In this document: positions 33,887-42,531 of the stretch, piece after piece
Layout of the letters: each line of letters opens with the position of its first letter
Numbering within the stretch: the stretch's first letter is position 1
Assembly (NCBI RefSeq): GCF_900129635.1
Contig: NZ_FSRB01000001.1
Span: forward strand, 2,891,501-2,955,500
Source: Singulisphaera sp. GP187
GTDB taxonomy: Bacteria > Planctomycetota > Planctomycetia > Isosphaerales > Isosphaeraceae
Direction: 5' to 3'
DNA: 64,000 nt
Made by a program: the position numbers and the translations under genes
The notes under the pieces: generated by a model
The model's input: the letters and a program-made list of their open reading frames with translations, nothing else
Databases searched by the model: none
Told to the model about the DNA's origin: nothing

Positions 33887-35130
33887 CACATCAACCTCTC
33901 TATGATCACGATCAGCGGAGCAAAATAGGCCACCGCCAACAAGGCGACCAACAGGCCGAGCGCGAGCAGAACAATCGGGGTCAGCAGTTGCAGCACGAGT
34001 TGAAGACGATAGGCCAGGCGGCGTTCGCCACTCAGCGCCGTCTCTCGGAGCGCCCAAGGGAGGTTTCCCGCCCGCCGCGCCGACTCCAACACCGACGCAT
34101 CGGGCTTGAGGAGCAGGCCGTGATGCGTCAGCGAATCCACCCAGTCGGTGCCGTGATTGACGTCCTGAATGACGCGTCCCAGACGTTCTCGGACCCATTT
34201 CGAGGGATACCAGCCCATGAAGAGCTCGAGCCCGCGCGTGATCGGGTAACCGGCCTCAACGACCCAGGCGAGCGACCGGAGAATCAGGGCGGAGTGCTTG
34301 CGGACCAGGAACCGGTCGACCAGCGGAACCTTGAGTCGCGACCAGCCGGTGAAACTCAACAACAGCACCAGCAACACCGCCGTCTCAAACAGCAGGAGGA
34401 GCGCGTAGAGCCCCCCAAAGTGCCCGAGGACCTGGCCCGACTGGATGACGATCTGAGTCGGCCACGGCGGAGTCACCCCAAAATCGTAGAGAATCGCCTC
34501 GAGCTTGGGCACGATGAAGTAACAGAGAAACCCGCTCACGATCTGGATCACGTAGAAAACATACAAGAAATAACCGATTCGTCCCGCGATCGCGTTCCAG
34601 ACTGGCTTGACCTCGAACCGGGTCGCCCCCGCCTCGCGCAAGGCCCCGGCCAGGTTCCCGACCACGCTCCCGACCCGCGCCAGGATTTCGCTCTCGATCG
34701 GCAAGGTGCCGGGCACACGATCGAGCGCTTCGGGGAGCGGAACCCCTGCCTTCAGGTAATGCGCCAGGGCCCGAACCTTGCGCTGATACCCTCCCGTGAA
34801 CTGGTCGGAGACGGCATCCAAGGCGGGCGCCAGCGGCATCTCACGTTCCGCGGCGACGGCGATGATTGCCACCAATGCGTCCTGCTGCGTCGATCGCCGC
34901 CGGGACACGATGGTCACCAGGGCGATGAACGCCGCCACGATCGCGATCAGGCTGCCGACCAAGAGCGGGGCGACCAGGGTCAGGAGCCAACAGACCAAGG
35001 CACTGTAGAAAACCGCGCTGAGCAGATGCCGCATCCCCATCCGCCAGCGCCCGGCCTTGCCGTCGAACGGCAAATCCTGCTTGGGCGGAAGCTCGTCGAT
35101 CAAGGTGTTGGAACTCACCTGGTTCTCCAC
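33886..35130 (-). CDS. GspF/PilC-like inner-membrane platform protein (paralogue 1)
   Basis: 414-aa membrane protein with the T2SSF domain. It carries ALAHYLKAGVPLPEALDRVP and, in the second half, SLAWVVEAGYPITRGLELFM, the twin helical cytoplasmic domains, with membrane segments such as FLYVFYVIQIVSGFLCYFIV and IVLLALGLLVALLAVAYFAP. GspF proteins couple the secretion ATPase to pilin assembly. This copy has an extra N-terminal membrane pair (FYSALVCWLLTLVAPLLVGS). It is the third of three tandem GspF-like genes, 27 bases after the previous one, and its stop overlaps the GspI-like start. Confidence 0.85.
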   Translation of the reverse strand: MENQVSSNTLIDELPPKQDLPFDGKAGRWRMGMRHLLSAVFYSALVCWLLTLVAPLLVGSLIAIVAAFIALVTIVSRRRSTQQDALVAIIAVAAEREMPLAPALDAVSDQFTGGYQRKVRALAHYLKAGVPLPEALDRVPGTLPIESEILARVGSVVGNLAGALREAGATRFEVKPVWNAIAGRIGYFLYVFYVIQIVSGFLCYFIVPKLEAILYDFGVTPPWPTQIVIQSGQVLGHFGGLYALLLLFETAVLLVLLLSFTGWSRLKVPLVDRFLVRKHSALILRSLAWVVEAGYPITRGLELFMGWYPSKWVRERLGRVIQDVNHGTDWVDSLTHHGLLLKPDASVLESARRAGNLPWALRETALSGERRLAYRLQLVLQLLTPIVLLALGLLVALLAVAYFAPLIVIIERLM

Positions 35131-35157
35131 AAGCGAACGGAACCGACTTTACGGTCC

Positions 35158-36231
35158 TTAGCCTGACAAGCGATTGATCAACGAGATCAACGGAAAGAAG
35201 ATGGCCACGACCACGACCACGATGCCGCAGAGGATCGACCAGATCGCCAGGATGCCACAGACGGTACTGACGAACGAAGCCTGACTCCGCGCCTGGGCTT
35301 CGAACATCTCGCCGGCCATGTGGAGCGCCTCGGGCATTCCACGGTGCTTCTCGGCCCAATCGATGATCCGCGCAAACCCGTGTGGAAAGAGCGACGGTCG
35401 AGTCAGGGCCAGCGCCAGCGATCGACCTTCCGCAATCTCTTGCGCCGCCTGTTTCGTTCCTGATGCGATCTCGCTGTTGCGCACCGCCGCCCCCGCCATC
35501 GGCAACGCCTCACGCAAGGGGACCTCGCTCTCCAGGAGCAGTGCGAGCAGATGAGAGAACTCGGCGAGATCGCTGAGATGCCAGACCGGACCGATCAACG
35601 GGATGACCCAGGCCAGGCTCCGTCGGACGTCGGTTCGAAGCACGAGCGACGCGATCACGCCGAGCACGGCCAGCCCGATCAGACCTTGCAAGAGCGGTAG
35701 CCAGGCCCGGTCGACGGCCTTGGCGACCTGAAAGACGATCCCGGTCAGGACGGGAATCGGCATGCCGAAATCTTGGAAGATTCGCGAGAAGCCGGTGACC
35801 AACACGACACAGACGAACACGAAGACGACGACCGCCAACGCGATCGTAAACGTCGGGTAGGCGAGCCGCAACCAGAGCGAACGTCTCAGGTCCGATCCAA
35901 TGTTGGCATAACCCGCGAATCGACCGAGCACATCGCCCAGCTTTCCCGACCGCGTCCCAGCGACCACAAGGCCCCGCAGGTGGGGCGGGAGCCGATCTCC
36001 TTGCCGCTCGATCGCCGTCTCAAGCGAGGCACCCGACTCGAGTTGATCGGCCAGGCGGTTGAGCACCGCGCGAAGCCGGCGACTCGGGATCTCTTCTGCG
36101 AGGGCACGCACCCCTGAGGCCAGCGGCATCCCGGCCGACGTCAGGCTGGCAATGTGGCCGGTCAGTTGAGCGACATCATCGCTCGACAAGCGACCATGCG
36201 ACCCGTTGGTTTCCTCTGATGGTTTCGTCAT
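35158..36231 (-). CDS. GspF/PilC-like inner-membrane platform protein (paralogue 2)
   Basis: 357-aa T2SSF-domain protein. Helical domains are recognised by SLTSAGMPLASGVRALAEEI, then LADQLESGASLETAIERQGD and LRGLVVAGTRSGKLGDVLGR, and again in the second half (LALLLESEVPLREALPMAGA, IIDWAEKHRGMPEALHMAGE). Membrane segments include TIALAVVVFVFVCVVLVTGF and WSILCGIVVVVVAIFFPLIS. This is the most canonical GspF of the three. It lies 140 bases after the first paralogue and 27 bases before the third. Confidence 0.87.
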   Translation of the reverse strand: MTKPSEETNGSHGRLSSDDVAQLTGHIASLTSAGMPLASGVRALAEEIPSRRLRAVLNRLADQLESGASLETAIERQGDRLPPHLRGLVVAGTRSGKLGDVLGRFAGYANIGSDLRRSLWLRLAYPTFTIALAVVVFVFVCVVLVTGFSRIFQDFGMPIPVLTGIVFQVAKAVDRAWLPLLQGLIGLAVLGVIASLVLRTDVRRSLAWVIPLIGPVWHLSDLAEFSHLLALLLESEVPLREALPMAGAAVRNSEIASGTKQAAQEIAEGRSLALALTRPSLFPHGFARIIDWAEKHRGMPEALHMAGEMFEAQARSQASFVSTVCGILAIWSILCGIVVVVVAIFFPLISLINRLSG

Positions 36232-36371
36232 AACGATGGTCTCGCGGCCGCGTCAACGGCCACCAGCTTGGTCTCCCCCATGATCCGATAGGGATGTCTT
36301 CCCAATCGCAGACGTATGGAACCTGCCGGACCGAACCGCCAAAATCATCCGAAAACCGCGCTCCCGCCCGA

Positions 36372-37457
36372 TCAGTTGACGGGCACGGCCAGGCCGCGGA
36401 GCAACGCCGCCATCGGCACAAAAAACGTCAGGGCATAGAGCAAAGTCGCCGAGAGCCCGATGGTCAGCAGCATCACCGTCGGCAGAAAGACCTTGAGTTT
36501 CTCGGCCTGATACAAGGCGCGTTTGCGATAGATGGCTGCAATCAGACCGAGCGACTCGGCGAGGCGGCCCTGCCCTTGTCCCGAGCTCAAAATCCAGCGC
36601 AGCAACGGCGGAATTCCGCGGGCTTCGCCCGCCAAGACCCGGAGGTCACCCCGTTCCACGGCGGCCGCCACCTCGCGTCCCGCGGCCAGAAGTCGGGGAT
36701 CTCCCGAGGCCTCCGAGGCGAGTCGGACCGCCTGATGATAGGGAACTCCATGCGCGATCAAGATCGAGAGCAGTTGAGCGAAGTTGGCCGCCTCGGCATT
36801 GGCGATCATCGTCCGCATCCAGGGAAACCAACGCAGAGGGGAGCGCGCCCCGCTCGAGGGAAAAGCCGATGCTCTCCCCGTCCAGACCCACCCGACCGCC
36901 AGACCGACGAGCACCAACGGCAAGATCGGCCCCCAGTATAGGGCCGTTGCGCCGACCGCCCCAAGCGCCTGCACACTCCACGGAACGGCGACTTCCAACG
37001 ACTCGAAGGCATCCAAGAATCGGGGCACCATCTGGGTGACCATCAAGACAAAGAGGGTGTAGGCCACGCCCAGGACGATCATCGGATACCAGAACGCCAA
37101 TCCGATGGTCCGACGCGCATCGCTATAGCTGCGGACAAAGCCGGCCAGACTTTCCAGGGCCGCTGGCAACCGACCCGCCCGGATCCCCGCCTCGACCACG
37201 GCCCGATAGATGGGAGGAAACCCTTCTCGCTCCGCCGCCAGCGCTTCCGATAACCCTTCCCCCTGATCCATCCGGGCTGATAACCGGAGCATGGCCGCGC
37301 TCAAGCCTCCTGACAGGTCGCGACCCACGTCGCGCAAACCGCGCTCCAATGGCAGGCCCGCTCGAGTCAGTGCGGCCATCTCGTCATTCAACGCGATCAG
37401 ATGGCCAAGCGAGATCGTTCTCCCCCCCGGCAGCTCGCTCGCCGATTCCGCCATCAC
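36372..37457 (-). CDS. GspF/PilC-like inner-membrane platform protein (paralogue 3, first gene of operon)
   Basis: 361-aa T2SSF-domain protein that opens the eight-gene operon. Motifs are LIALNDEMAALTRAGLPLER, LSARMDQGEGLSEALAAERE and YRAVVEAGIRAGRLPAALES, repeated later as LLSILIAHGVPYHQAVRLAS. Membrane segments include MIVLGVAYTLFVLMVTQMVP and VMLLTIGLSATLLYALTFFV. The upstream gap (37458-37681) separates it from a divergent plus-strand gene, so the operon promoter should lie there. Three diverged GspF paralogues in one operon, with no GspE or GspD gene, is not the usual T2SS arrangement. Confidence 0.86.
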   Translation of the reverse strand: MMAESASELPGGRTISLGHLIALNDEMAALTRAGLPLERGLRDVGRDLSGGLSAAMLRLSARMDQGEGLSEALAAEREGFPPIYRAVVEAGIRAGRLPAALESLAGFVRSYSDARRTIGLAFWYPMIVLGVAYTLFVLMVTQMVPRFLDAFESLEVAVPWSVQALGAVGATALYWGPILPLVLVGLAVGWVWTGRASAFPSSGARSPLRWFPWMRTMIANAEAANFAQLLSILIAHGVPYHQAVRLASEASGDPRLLAAGREVAAAVERGDLRVLAGEARGIPPLLRWILSSGQGQGRLAESLGLIAAIYRKRALYQAEKLKVFLPTVMLLTIGLSATLLYALTFFVPMAALLRGLAVPVN

Positions 37458-37681
37458 AACCTCATTTCAGAGCTATGACATTTGTGAAAGACCATTTCAC
37501 CACAACTGTAAGAGGCCGTCAAGTGGGCCCCTCGCGAGAATCGTCCGGCGCGTGCCAAAGCGTTGGCAGGTGGCCAGGCCGTGGGATACGATGATGGGGT
37601 CGGGACATGGAGGCGGGCTAGCCCGGGGGGACAGCCAACCCGGAGCGAGCGACGACATCCTATTTGCGGGGACGGGAAACG

Positions 37682-38518
37682 ATGCGGATGCGGACCGCAA
37701 TGGCCATGGCCGCGGTGCTGGCACTGGGGGCCGGCGGCGACGATCAGCCTACCTCAACTCCACCAAGTCCAGTGGGCCCGGCCGACTACAAGCTGGTGAT
37801 CGCCATGTACGGCGTCGCCAAAGAGCCGATCAGCACGACCGAACTGGTGGTCCACAAGGGACGGGCCTTCCTTTTCAATCCTGGCCCTCCGTTGGAGGTG
37901 ATGATCCATGACCCCAGCGCGGGGCGTCTGGAAATGATCGATCTCAAGCGGAAGATCCGATCGGAAATCTCCCTCAAAAAACTCGATGAGTACACGAACA
38001 AGCTGCACGACGCGATCGCGGCCGCGTCGACCAAGCGCGAGGCGCAAGGGGGCAAGGGGAACCAGATCGCGGCCGCGATGAGCCGCGACTTGATCGATCC
38101 CCGTTTCTCGACGTCGTACGACCCCGCGGCCCACCGGCTCCGGCTGACCAGCCCCACAATCGAGGTGGAGGGTGATGGCGTGCCCGAACCCGACGAGGCC
38201 CGCCTGGCGTCGATCCACGCCACGTTAGTGGCACTGGCCAAGATGGACGCGGTGCGCGATCCGCGGGACCTTCCCCCATTCCCGAGGCTCGAAGCGCTCC
38301 GCGCTTTGGTCGTCGATCATCGGCTCCGGCCGACCGAGCTGACCTTCATCTACCGATTGGCCGGAGCGCCTCAAAAGCTCCGCTGGACGTTTCGGCTGGA
38401 ACCCGCGCTGACGAACCGCGAGCGCGAAGCCATCGCGACCGTCGAGGCGATCCATGAACTCTGCCGATACGCCCGATTCAACCGCTATGGCCCGACCACG
38501 CGGAATGTACCGAAATGA
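37682..38518 (+). CDS. Exported hypothetical protein
   Basis: 278-aa protein that I do not recognise. The ATG at 37682 (preceded by GGGGACGGGAAACG) gives a short signal-like N-terminus (MRMRTAMAMAAVLALGAGG), then a Pro/Thr linker and a compact domain (DYKLVIAMYGVAKEPISTTE, FLFNPGPPLEVMIHD, RLEMIDLKRKIRSEISLKKL). The C-terminal half resembles no motif I know (RLRPTELTFIYRLAGAPQKL). It is divergent to the GspF operon and convergent with the ABC genes. Function unknown; the coding call rests on codon character and the start. Confidence 0.72.
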   Translation: MRMRTAMAMAAVLALGAGGDDQPTSTPPSPVGPADYKLVIAMYGVAKEPISTTELVVHKGRAFLFNPGPPLEVMIHDPSAGRLEMIDLKRKIRSEISLKKLDEYTNKLHDAIAAASTKREAQGGKGNQIAAAMSRDLIDPRFSTSYDPAAHRLRLTSPTIEVEGDGVPEPDEARLASIHATLVALAKMDAVRDPRDLPPFPRLEALRALVVDHRLRPTELTFIYRLAGAPQKLRWTFRLEPALTNREREAIATVEAIHELCRYARFNRYGPTTRNVPK

Positions 38519-38551
38519 GCACACGGACAGTCTGTTCGCGCGAAGATTCGA

Positions 38552-39379
38552 TTAACTGTTGGCCGGTAGGTCGCGGCGCAGGAAGCCCACGAAGCCCAGG
38601 ACGATACCCGCAAGACCGATCGCGCCGAGAACCGTCGCGTTGAATGCCAGGTCGCGGCCGGTGACGGCCGCCGAGACAGGGTCGTAGGCCTTGAAGATCG
38701 ACCCATTTCCCAGCCACTTCCAGCCTTCGAGCACGGGCACATTCGCGATCACGAGCATGACGAAGCTGGTCAGGGTCAGCACCGACCCGATCAGGTTCGG
38801 TCGCCAGCGAACGCTATCGATCGCCGAGAAGAGTAGCGTGTATCCGTAGACCGCCAACCCCAGCGCCGCGAGATTCAACGCGGGGCGGGTGAGAATCAGC
38901 AGCGTCGGCGGGGTCTCCACCCGATAAAAACGGCCCGCGAGCAGGTTCCCCATCACCATCGCGAAGCAAAGGAGAACGATCCCTGAAACCCCGACCAGAA
39001 CCTGGGAAGCGAGGTAAGAGAATCGCGAGACGGGGCGAGACAAGGTCATATCCAGCGTCCCCCGCTCAATCTCCAGGGCCACGGCGGCCGACCCTCGAGC
39101 GATCGCCCAGAGTAAGACGTTGATGAGGATAAAGGGATGATTCCACCAGGCCACCTCGAACGCCACCGAGGCCAGTTCGCGAACCGGGCCTTCGACGCTC
39201 CGGAACGCGAGCCCGCGCAGCCCGTGCGAGCCCCCCATCGATTTACGCACCCGGGCCTCGGTCAAAGACGTGATCACAACCGTCAGCCAGCTCAAGGCGA
39301 AGAGGGCCGTGGCCGTGAGGCCGAGCAACCAGCGAGACTCGGCGAGATGCTTGCGGACCAGGGCCAAGAACGGGGTCAT
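38552..39379 (-). CDS. ABC transporter permease (ABC-2 subfamily)
   Basis: 275-aa membrane protein with six hydrophobic segments, for example LLGLTATALFALSWLTVVIT, PFILINVLLWAIARGSAAVA and TVLGAIGLAGIVLGFVGFL. The loop LEIERGTLDMTLSRPVSRFS matches ABC-2/NosY-type permeases. The ATG at 39379 overlaps the stop of the ATPase gene upstream (ATGA), so the two are a transporter pair. The substrate cannot be told. Confidence 0.88.
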   Translation of the reverse strand: MTPFLALVRKHLAESRWLLGLTATALFALSWLTVVITSLTEARVRKSMGGSHGLRGLAFRSVEGPVRELASVAFEVAWWNHPFILINVLLWAIARGSAAVALEIERGTLDMTLSRPVSRFSYLASQVLVGVSGIVLLCFAMVMGNLLAGRFYRVETPPTLLILTRPALNLAALGLAVYGYTLLFSAIDSVRWRPNLIGSVLTLTSFVMLVIANVPVLEGWKWLGNGSIFKAYDPVSAAVTGRDLAFNATVLGAIGLAGIVLGFVGFLRRDLPANS

Positions 39380-40287
39380 CGCGTCGGGACCTCCGAATCG
39401 GCGGGCACGGGGCTGTGATATTGCTCGTAGAGACTGCGAAGGTCGTCGGTGCCGATGGCGACATCCTCGATCGGACTGCGGCTCAGCCAACTCAGAAGAG
39501 TGCCGATCCTGCCGCGATGTTCCAGGAGGCAGGTGGAACCGTTTCGCTCCCGCACCGTCAACTCGAGTTCATCGGGAAAGCTGGGGGCAACGCCCTCGGC
39601 GAACCGGAGCAAGACCATCCGAAGCGAACGACGCTCGTGCATATCCTCAAGGTGAAGGAGCCGGCCCTCGCGCATGATCGCGACACGGTCGGAGACCTCC
39701 TCGACCTCGGAGAGCACGTGGCCCGAAAAGACCACGGTCTGTTTCTGCACGTCACGGGCCTGACGGACCAGGTCGAGGACCTCGGCGCGGGCCGACGGAT
39801 CGAGGGCGGAGGTGGGCTCGTCGAGGATCAGGATCTCGACCGGGTCCGAGAACGCTTGCGCCAGCGCCAACTTCTGCTTCATCCCGGTGGAATACGTGCG
39901 GACTTTGCGTCTCAGGTCGAGCCTCATGACCCGCTCGGCAAGTGCTACGGCACGATCGAGCGCGTCACCGCCCCGGAGGTCGGAGAGGTATCGGAGCATC
40001 CCCAGGCCGGACATCGACCCGAACATCCGCAACTCGCCCGGAAGGTAGGTGACCAGGCGGCGGACCTCGAGGCTGTCGGACCAGCAGTGATGCCCGCCCA
40101 CGGTCGCCCAGCCGGAGCTCGGCTTGAGGAGCCCCAGCAGGAGCCGGATCGTCGTTGTCTTGCCCGACCCGTTTGGCCCCAAGAGTCCGAAGACTTCACC
40201 GCGACGAACCGTCATCGACAAATCGGCCAGCGCCGTGACGGCGCCATAACGCTTGGTCAATCCTTCGGTCACGATCATCCGACTCAC
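39376..40287 (-). CDS. ABC transporter ATP-binding protein
   Basis: 303-aa ATPase. Walker A is GLLGPNGSGKTTTIRLLLGL, the signature region is YSTGMKQKLALAQAFSDP (a variant of LSGGQ, as in ABC-2 and CcmA-type exporters), Walker B is ILILDEPTSALDP, and the H-loop is VVFSGHVLSE. A C-terminal tail of about 80 residues is typical of drug- or Nos-type exporters. It starts at 40287 (MSRMIVTEGLTKRYG) or at the second Met nine bases later. It is coupled to the permease gene at 38552-39379. Confidence 0.93.
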   Translation of the reverse strand: MSRMIVTEGLTKRYGAVTALADLSMTVRRGEVFGLLGPNGSGKTTTIRLLLGLLKPSSGWATVGGHHCWSDSLEVRRLVTYLPGELRMFGSMSGLGMLRYLSDLRGGDALDRAVALAERVMRLDLRRKVRTYSTGMKQKLALAQAFSDPVEILILDEPTSALDPSARAEVLDLVRQARDVQKQTVVFSGHVLSEVEEVSDRVAIMREGRLLHLEDMHERRSLRMVLLRFAEGVAPSFPDELELTVRERNGSTCLLEHRGRIGTLLSWLSRSPIEDVAIGTDDLRSLYEQYHSPVPADSEVPTR

Positions 40288-40489
40288 ACCCCCGGCCCGA
40301 ACAGTGCTCGTACGCCACGGCCGCGACCCAGTTTAGCGAGGATCGGCCCGAGGGGAAGGAGAGGAGTTCCATGAAGTGGCGTTCGGCAACAACACCGCAC
40401 TCACGAACGGTCACGTGGCTCGCCGCCGAGGCAAAGGACGAACGAGGAAGAGGCGATCCCCCAGGCGTTGCCAGTCTCAAGCCGTCGAC

Positions 40490-40897
40490 TTATCGGCGCT
40501 TTGATCGCCGCACGGACCGGTGGATCGCCCCGAGCAGCGGGTCGGTACCGTTCGAGGTTTGAGGCATTCCCGGTGACAGGCCCAGAACCTGACTGTTTGA
40601 AAAACCGGGCTGCGCGGCGGGCATCGCTTGTGACAAGCCCGCTGGCCCGAATCCCGCCTGAGAAGTCCCACCCATCGGGTAAGAACCGTAGCCGCCATAG
40701 CCGGCGCCGCCGTATCCCGCGCCGTAGCCGTAGCCCCCGTAGCCCGAACCTGAGCCACTGACAAAGCTGGAACCACCGATCGGCTGATAACCAAACTGTG
40801 CCGACCAGCCACCTGGCACCACGCCTTGCGCCTGGGCCGACGTGCCAATCGCACCGAGGAGGGCAAACGCGGCGAGACTCGTCTTCAGGCCGAACAT
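40490..40897 (-). CDS. Secreted Gly/Tyr-rich protein
   Basis: 135-aa protein. The ATG at 40897 has AAGGA about eight bases upstream and starts a signal peptide (LKTSLAAFALLGAIGTSAQA). The mature part has a low-complexity segment of GYGGYGYGAGYGGAGYGGYG type, then Gln/Pro/Ser-rich sequence and a basic end (RSVRRSKRR). No domain is recognisable. It is likely an exported structural or adhesive protein. It has a design similar to the product at 1-442. Confidence 0.78.
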   Translation of the reverse strand: MFGLKTSLAAFALLGAIGTSAQAQGVVPGGWSAQFGYQPIGGSSFVSGSGSGYGGYGYGAGYGGAGYGGYGSYPMGGTSQAGFGPAGLSQAMPAAQPGFSNSQVLGLSPGMPQTSNGTDPLLGAIHRSVRRSKRR

Positions 40898-41084
40898 AGA
40901 CCCATCCTTCTCACACTGGACCGATCGCCAGGAGTTCAAGGGGCGAAGGGTGACGATTCCCTCCCCCGTTGCATTGCCATTATCTCGATCAGGGCGACGA
41001 AAAGGAAGAGCGTGGCGTGGGCCATCCGACGCTCGAAGAAAAACCGCGGGAGGTGAGCATTCACGCCAAGCAGGCAAAACCGGG

Positions 41085-41426
41085 TCAGATTAACGTGAGA
41101 CGAGGAGCGTCCGCGCTCCCTGCTGCTTCGATTTTTCGATAGCCGAGACTCTGGAGCACTTCGAGGACCTCGCTCCAGGTCGGGAACATTCGGCCACTCC
41201 GCTTCTTGTATTCCTGCATGGCCTGCATGAATTCGGATTCCAGGCTTGGTGTTTGGCAGTGATCCAAGACCGGCGCGACGGCCAGAGCAGGAATGGCGGT
41301 GCGGGTCGACTTGGAGACGCGGGCCGCCGGAACTCGCCTGGGATTCCGAGGAGGGGAGCCCAGCTCAGTGGCTTGGGAAGTCGAAACGCTGGCGGCCGGT
41401 TTCTTGGCTGTCGCGAGCCGAGCCAC
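41085..41426 (-). CDS. Small basic protein with a C-terminal helical domain, unknown function
   Basis: 113-aa protein. The first half is Pro/Ala/Arg-rich and probably disordered. The second half is compact and looks conserved: [20 protein letters not shown], then [16 protein letters not shown] recall similar C-termini in other planctomycete hypothetical proteins, but no function. It is a single gene with no operon partner. Confidence 0.65.
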   Translation of the reverse strand: MARLATAKKPAASVSTSQATELGSPPRNPRRVPAARVSKSTRTAIPALAVAPVLDHCQTPSLESEFMQAMQEYKKRSGRMFPTWSEVLEVLQSLGYRKIEAAGSADAPRLTLI

Positions 41427-41693
41427 GTGAAAGCTCCTGCGTGGGGTTGCCCTGGCCAGGCGCGTTCGCCCGAATCGACCACGGCAGAGTCAACCGGTCC
41501 CGAGACTCCATCCTCCCCAAAGTCCATTCCATGCGTCGCGTTCCTGATAAGAACAGCTTAGAATGGATTTTTAAATTGACCTGTAGACCGGAACAATTTC
41601 ACCAACTTTTCTCACTCGCCCCGTTTCCGACCCGCGGCCGAGCCTAAAAACTCGCAGAGGCGGCATTTTTGGGCAATCGCTCAGCGTGAGCGT

Positions 41694-41927
41694 CTAATTC
41701 ATGCATCCGATAGGCAGGGCCCCGACCCAGCCAAGACCGAGCACATGGACCGACTCGATCGGGCGATCGCGGTCGGCCAGGGCTTCCCACTCCTGCTCGG
41801 TCCAGATGTGGAGCCGGCAAAGCATCGGACCGGCCGTGACCTGGAGGGACTCGAGAGTCGCGGGAGCGTCGGGACAAGTCGAACTCGATTTGTCACGCGG
41901 CAGATTTTGACGACGGACGAGCCTCAT
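41694..41927 (-). CDS. Small hypothetical protein
   Basis: 77-aa product. The ATG at 41927 is preceded by AAGGAG, a strong ribosome site, which is the main support. The sequence has TAGPMLCRLHIWTEQEWEAL and VHVLGLGWVGALPIG. No motif is recognised. The second half reads like a folded small domain, while the first 30 residues are polar. It might be a planctomycete-specific family. Confidence 0.6.
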   Translation of the reverse strand: MRLVRRQNLPRDKSSSTCPDAPATLESLQVTAGPMLCRLHIWTEQEWEALADRDRPIESVHVLGLGWVGALPIGCMN

Positions 41928-42531
41928 ACTCTCTCCTTGAGTCAATTGGGGATCCCGGCGGTCCGACCGCAATCCGATCGACGCGAGCGAACGATTCCGG
42001 TTCAATGACGGCGTATCCTGTTCCGCCGACGGGGAAGATTCCAATGCGGAAAACCCTGAGGCCAGCCTAGGTCAGGAACAAACAGGCGCCAAATCTCATG
42101 GTTCTTTTTTTGCGAGCGTTCGAGGTCCGAACCACCGACGGCATTGAGGATCGCGATCAGGATTCGGCGCCGGATTCGACCCCGTCCGGAATCGTGCCGC
42201 CCCGAAGCGGATCAGACCTGCGACCGCCTCGTTGACAAGGTTCCCAGTAGAGGGGAACACGGGGCAAAAACGCGCACTATAACTCTTTTATGACTTGAAA
42301 GTTGACCCGACGGAGGCTCAAATACGAGGATTGAAAGCGTCGTAATACCGGCATACTCATGGAACGCTCCCGTCGTTCCAAGCGCTCGCCCATCCGACCG
42401 GTTCTGAAGGAACCGGAGCAAGTGATCGACAAATCGCGGTTTCAAGACGTGCGGTTGACATCCCTGAGGAGGGAGCCCCTGGTCTCAGGGGACGTCCTTG
42501 ACAGAGTGATAGGGGGACGTAGAAGATACTT
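41928..42531. other. Intergenic stretch upstream of the hybrid kinase gene
   Basis: About 600 bases without a convincing gene. It contains two short hairpins, CCGGTTC/GAACCGG (42398-42404 with 42410-42416) and CCCCTG/CAGGGG (42476-42481 with 42486-42491), close to the kinase start. They may be leader structures. No promoter could be assigned. Confidence 0.4.

Noticed and set aside
33988-35166. 392-codon plus-strand frame opposite a GspF-like gene
   Set aside because: It is the antisense shadow of a gene with clear T2SSF motifs and coupled neighbours.
42498-42530. TTGACA followed by GATACT upstream of the hybrid kinase as a sigma-70 promoter
   Set aside because: The spacing is 21 bases, too long for a confident call.
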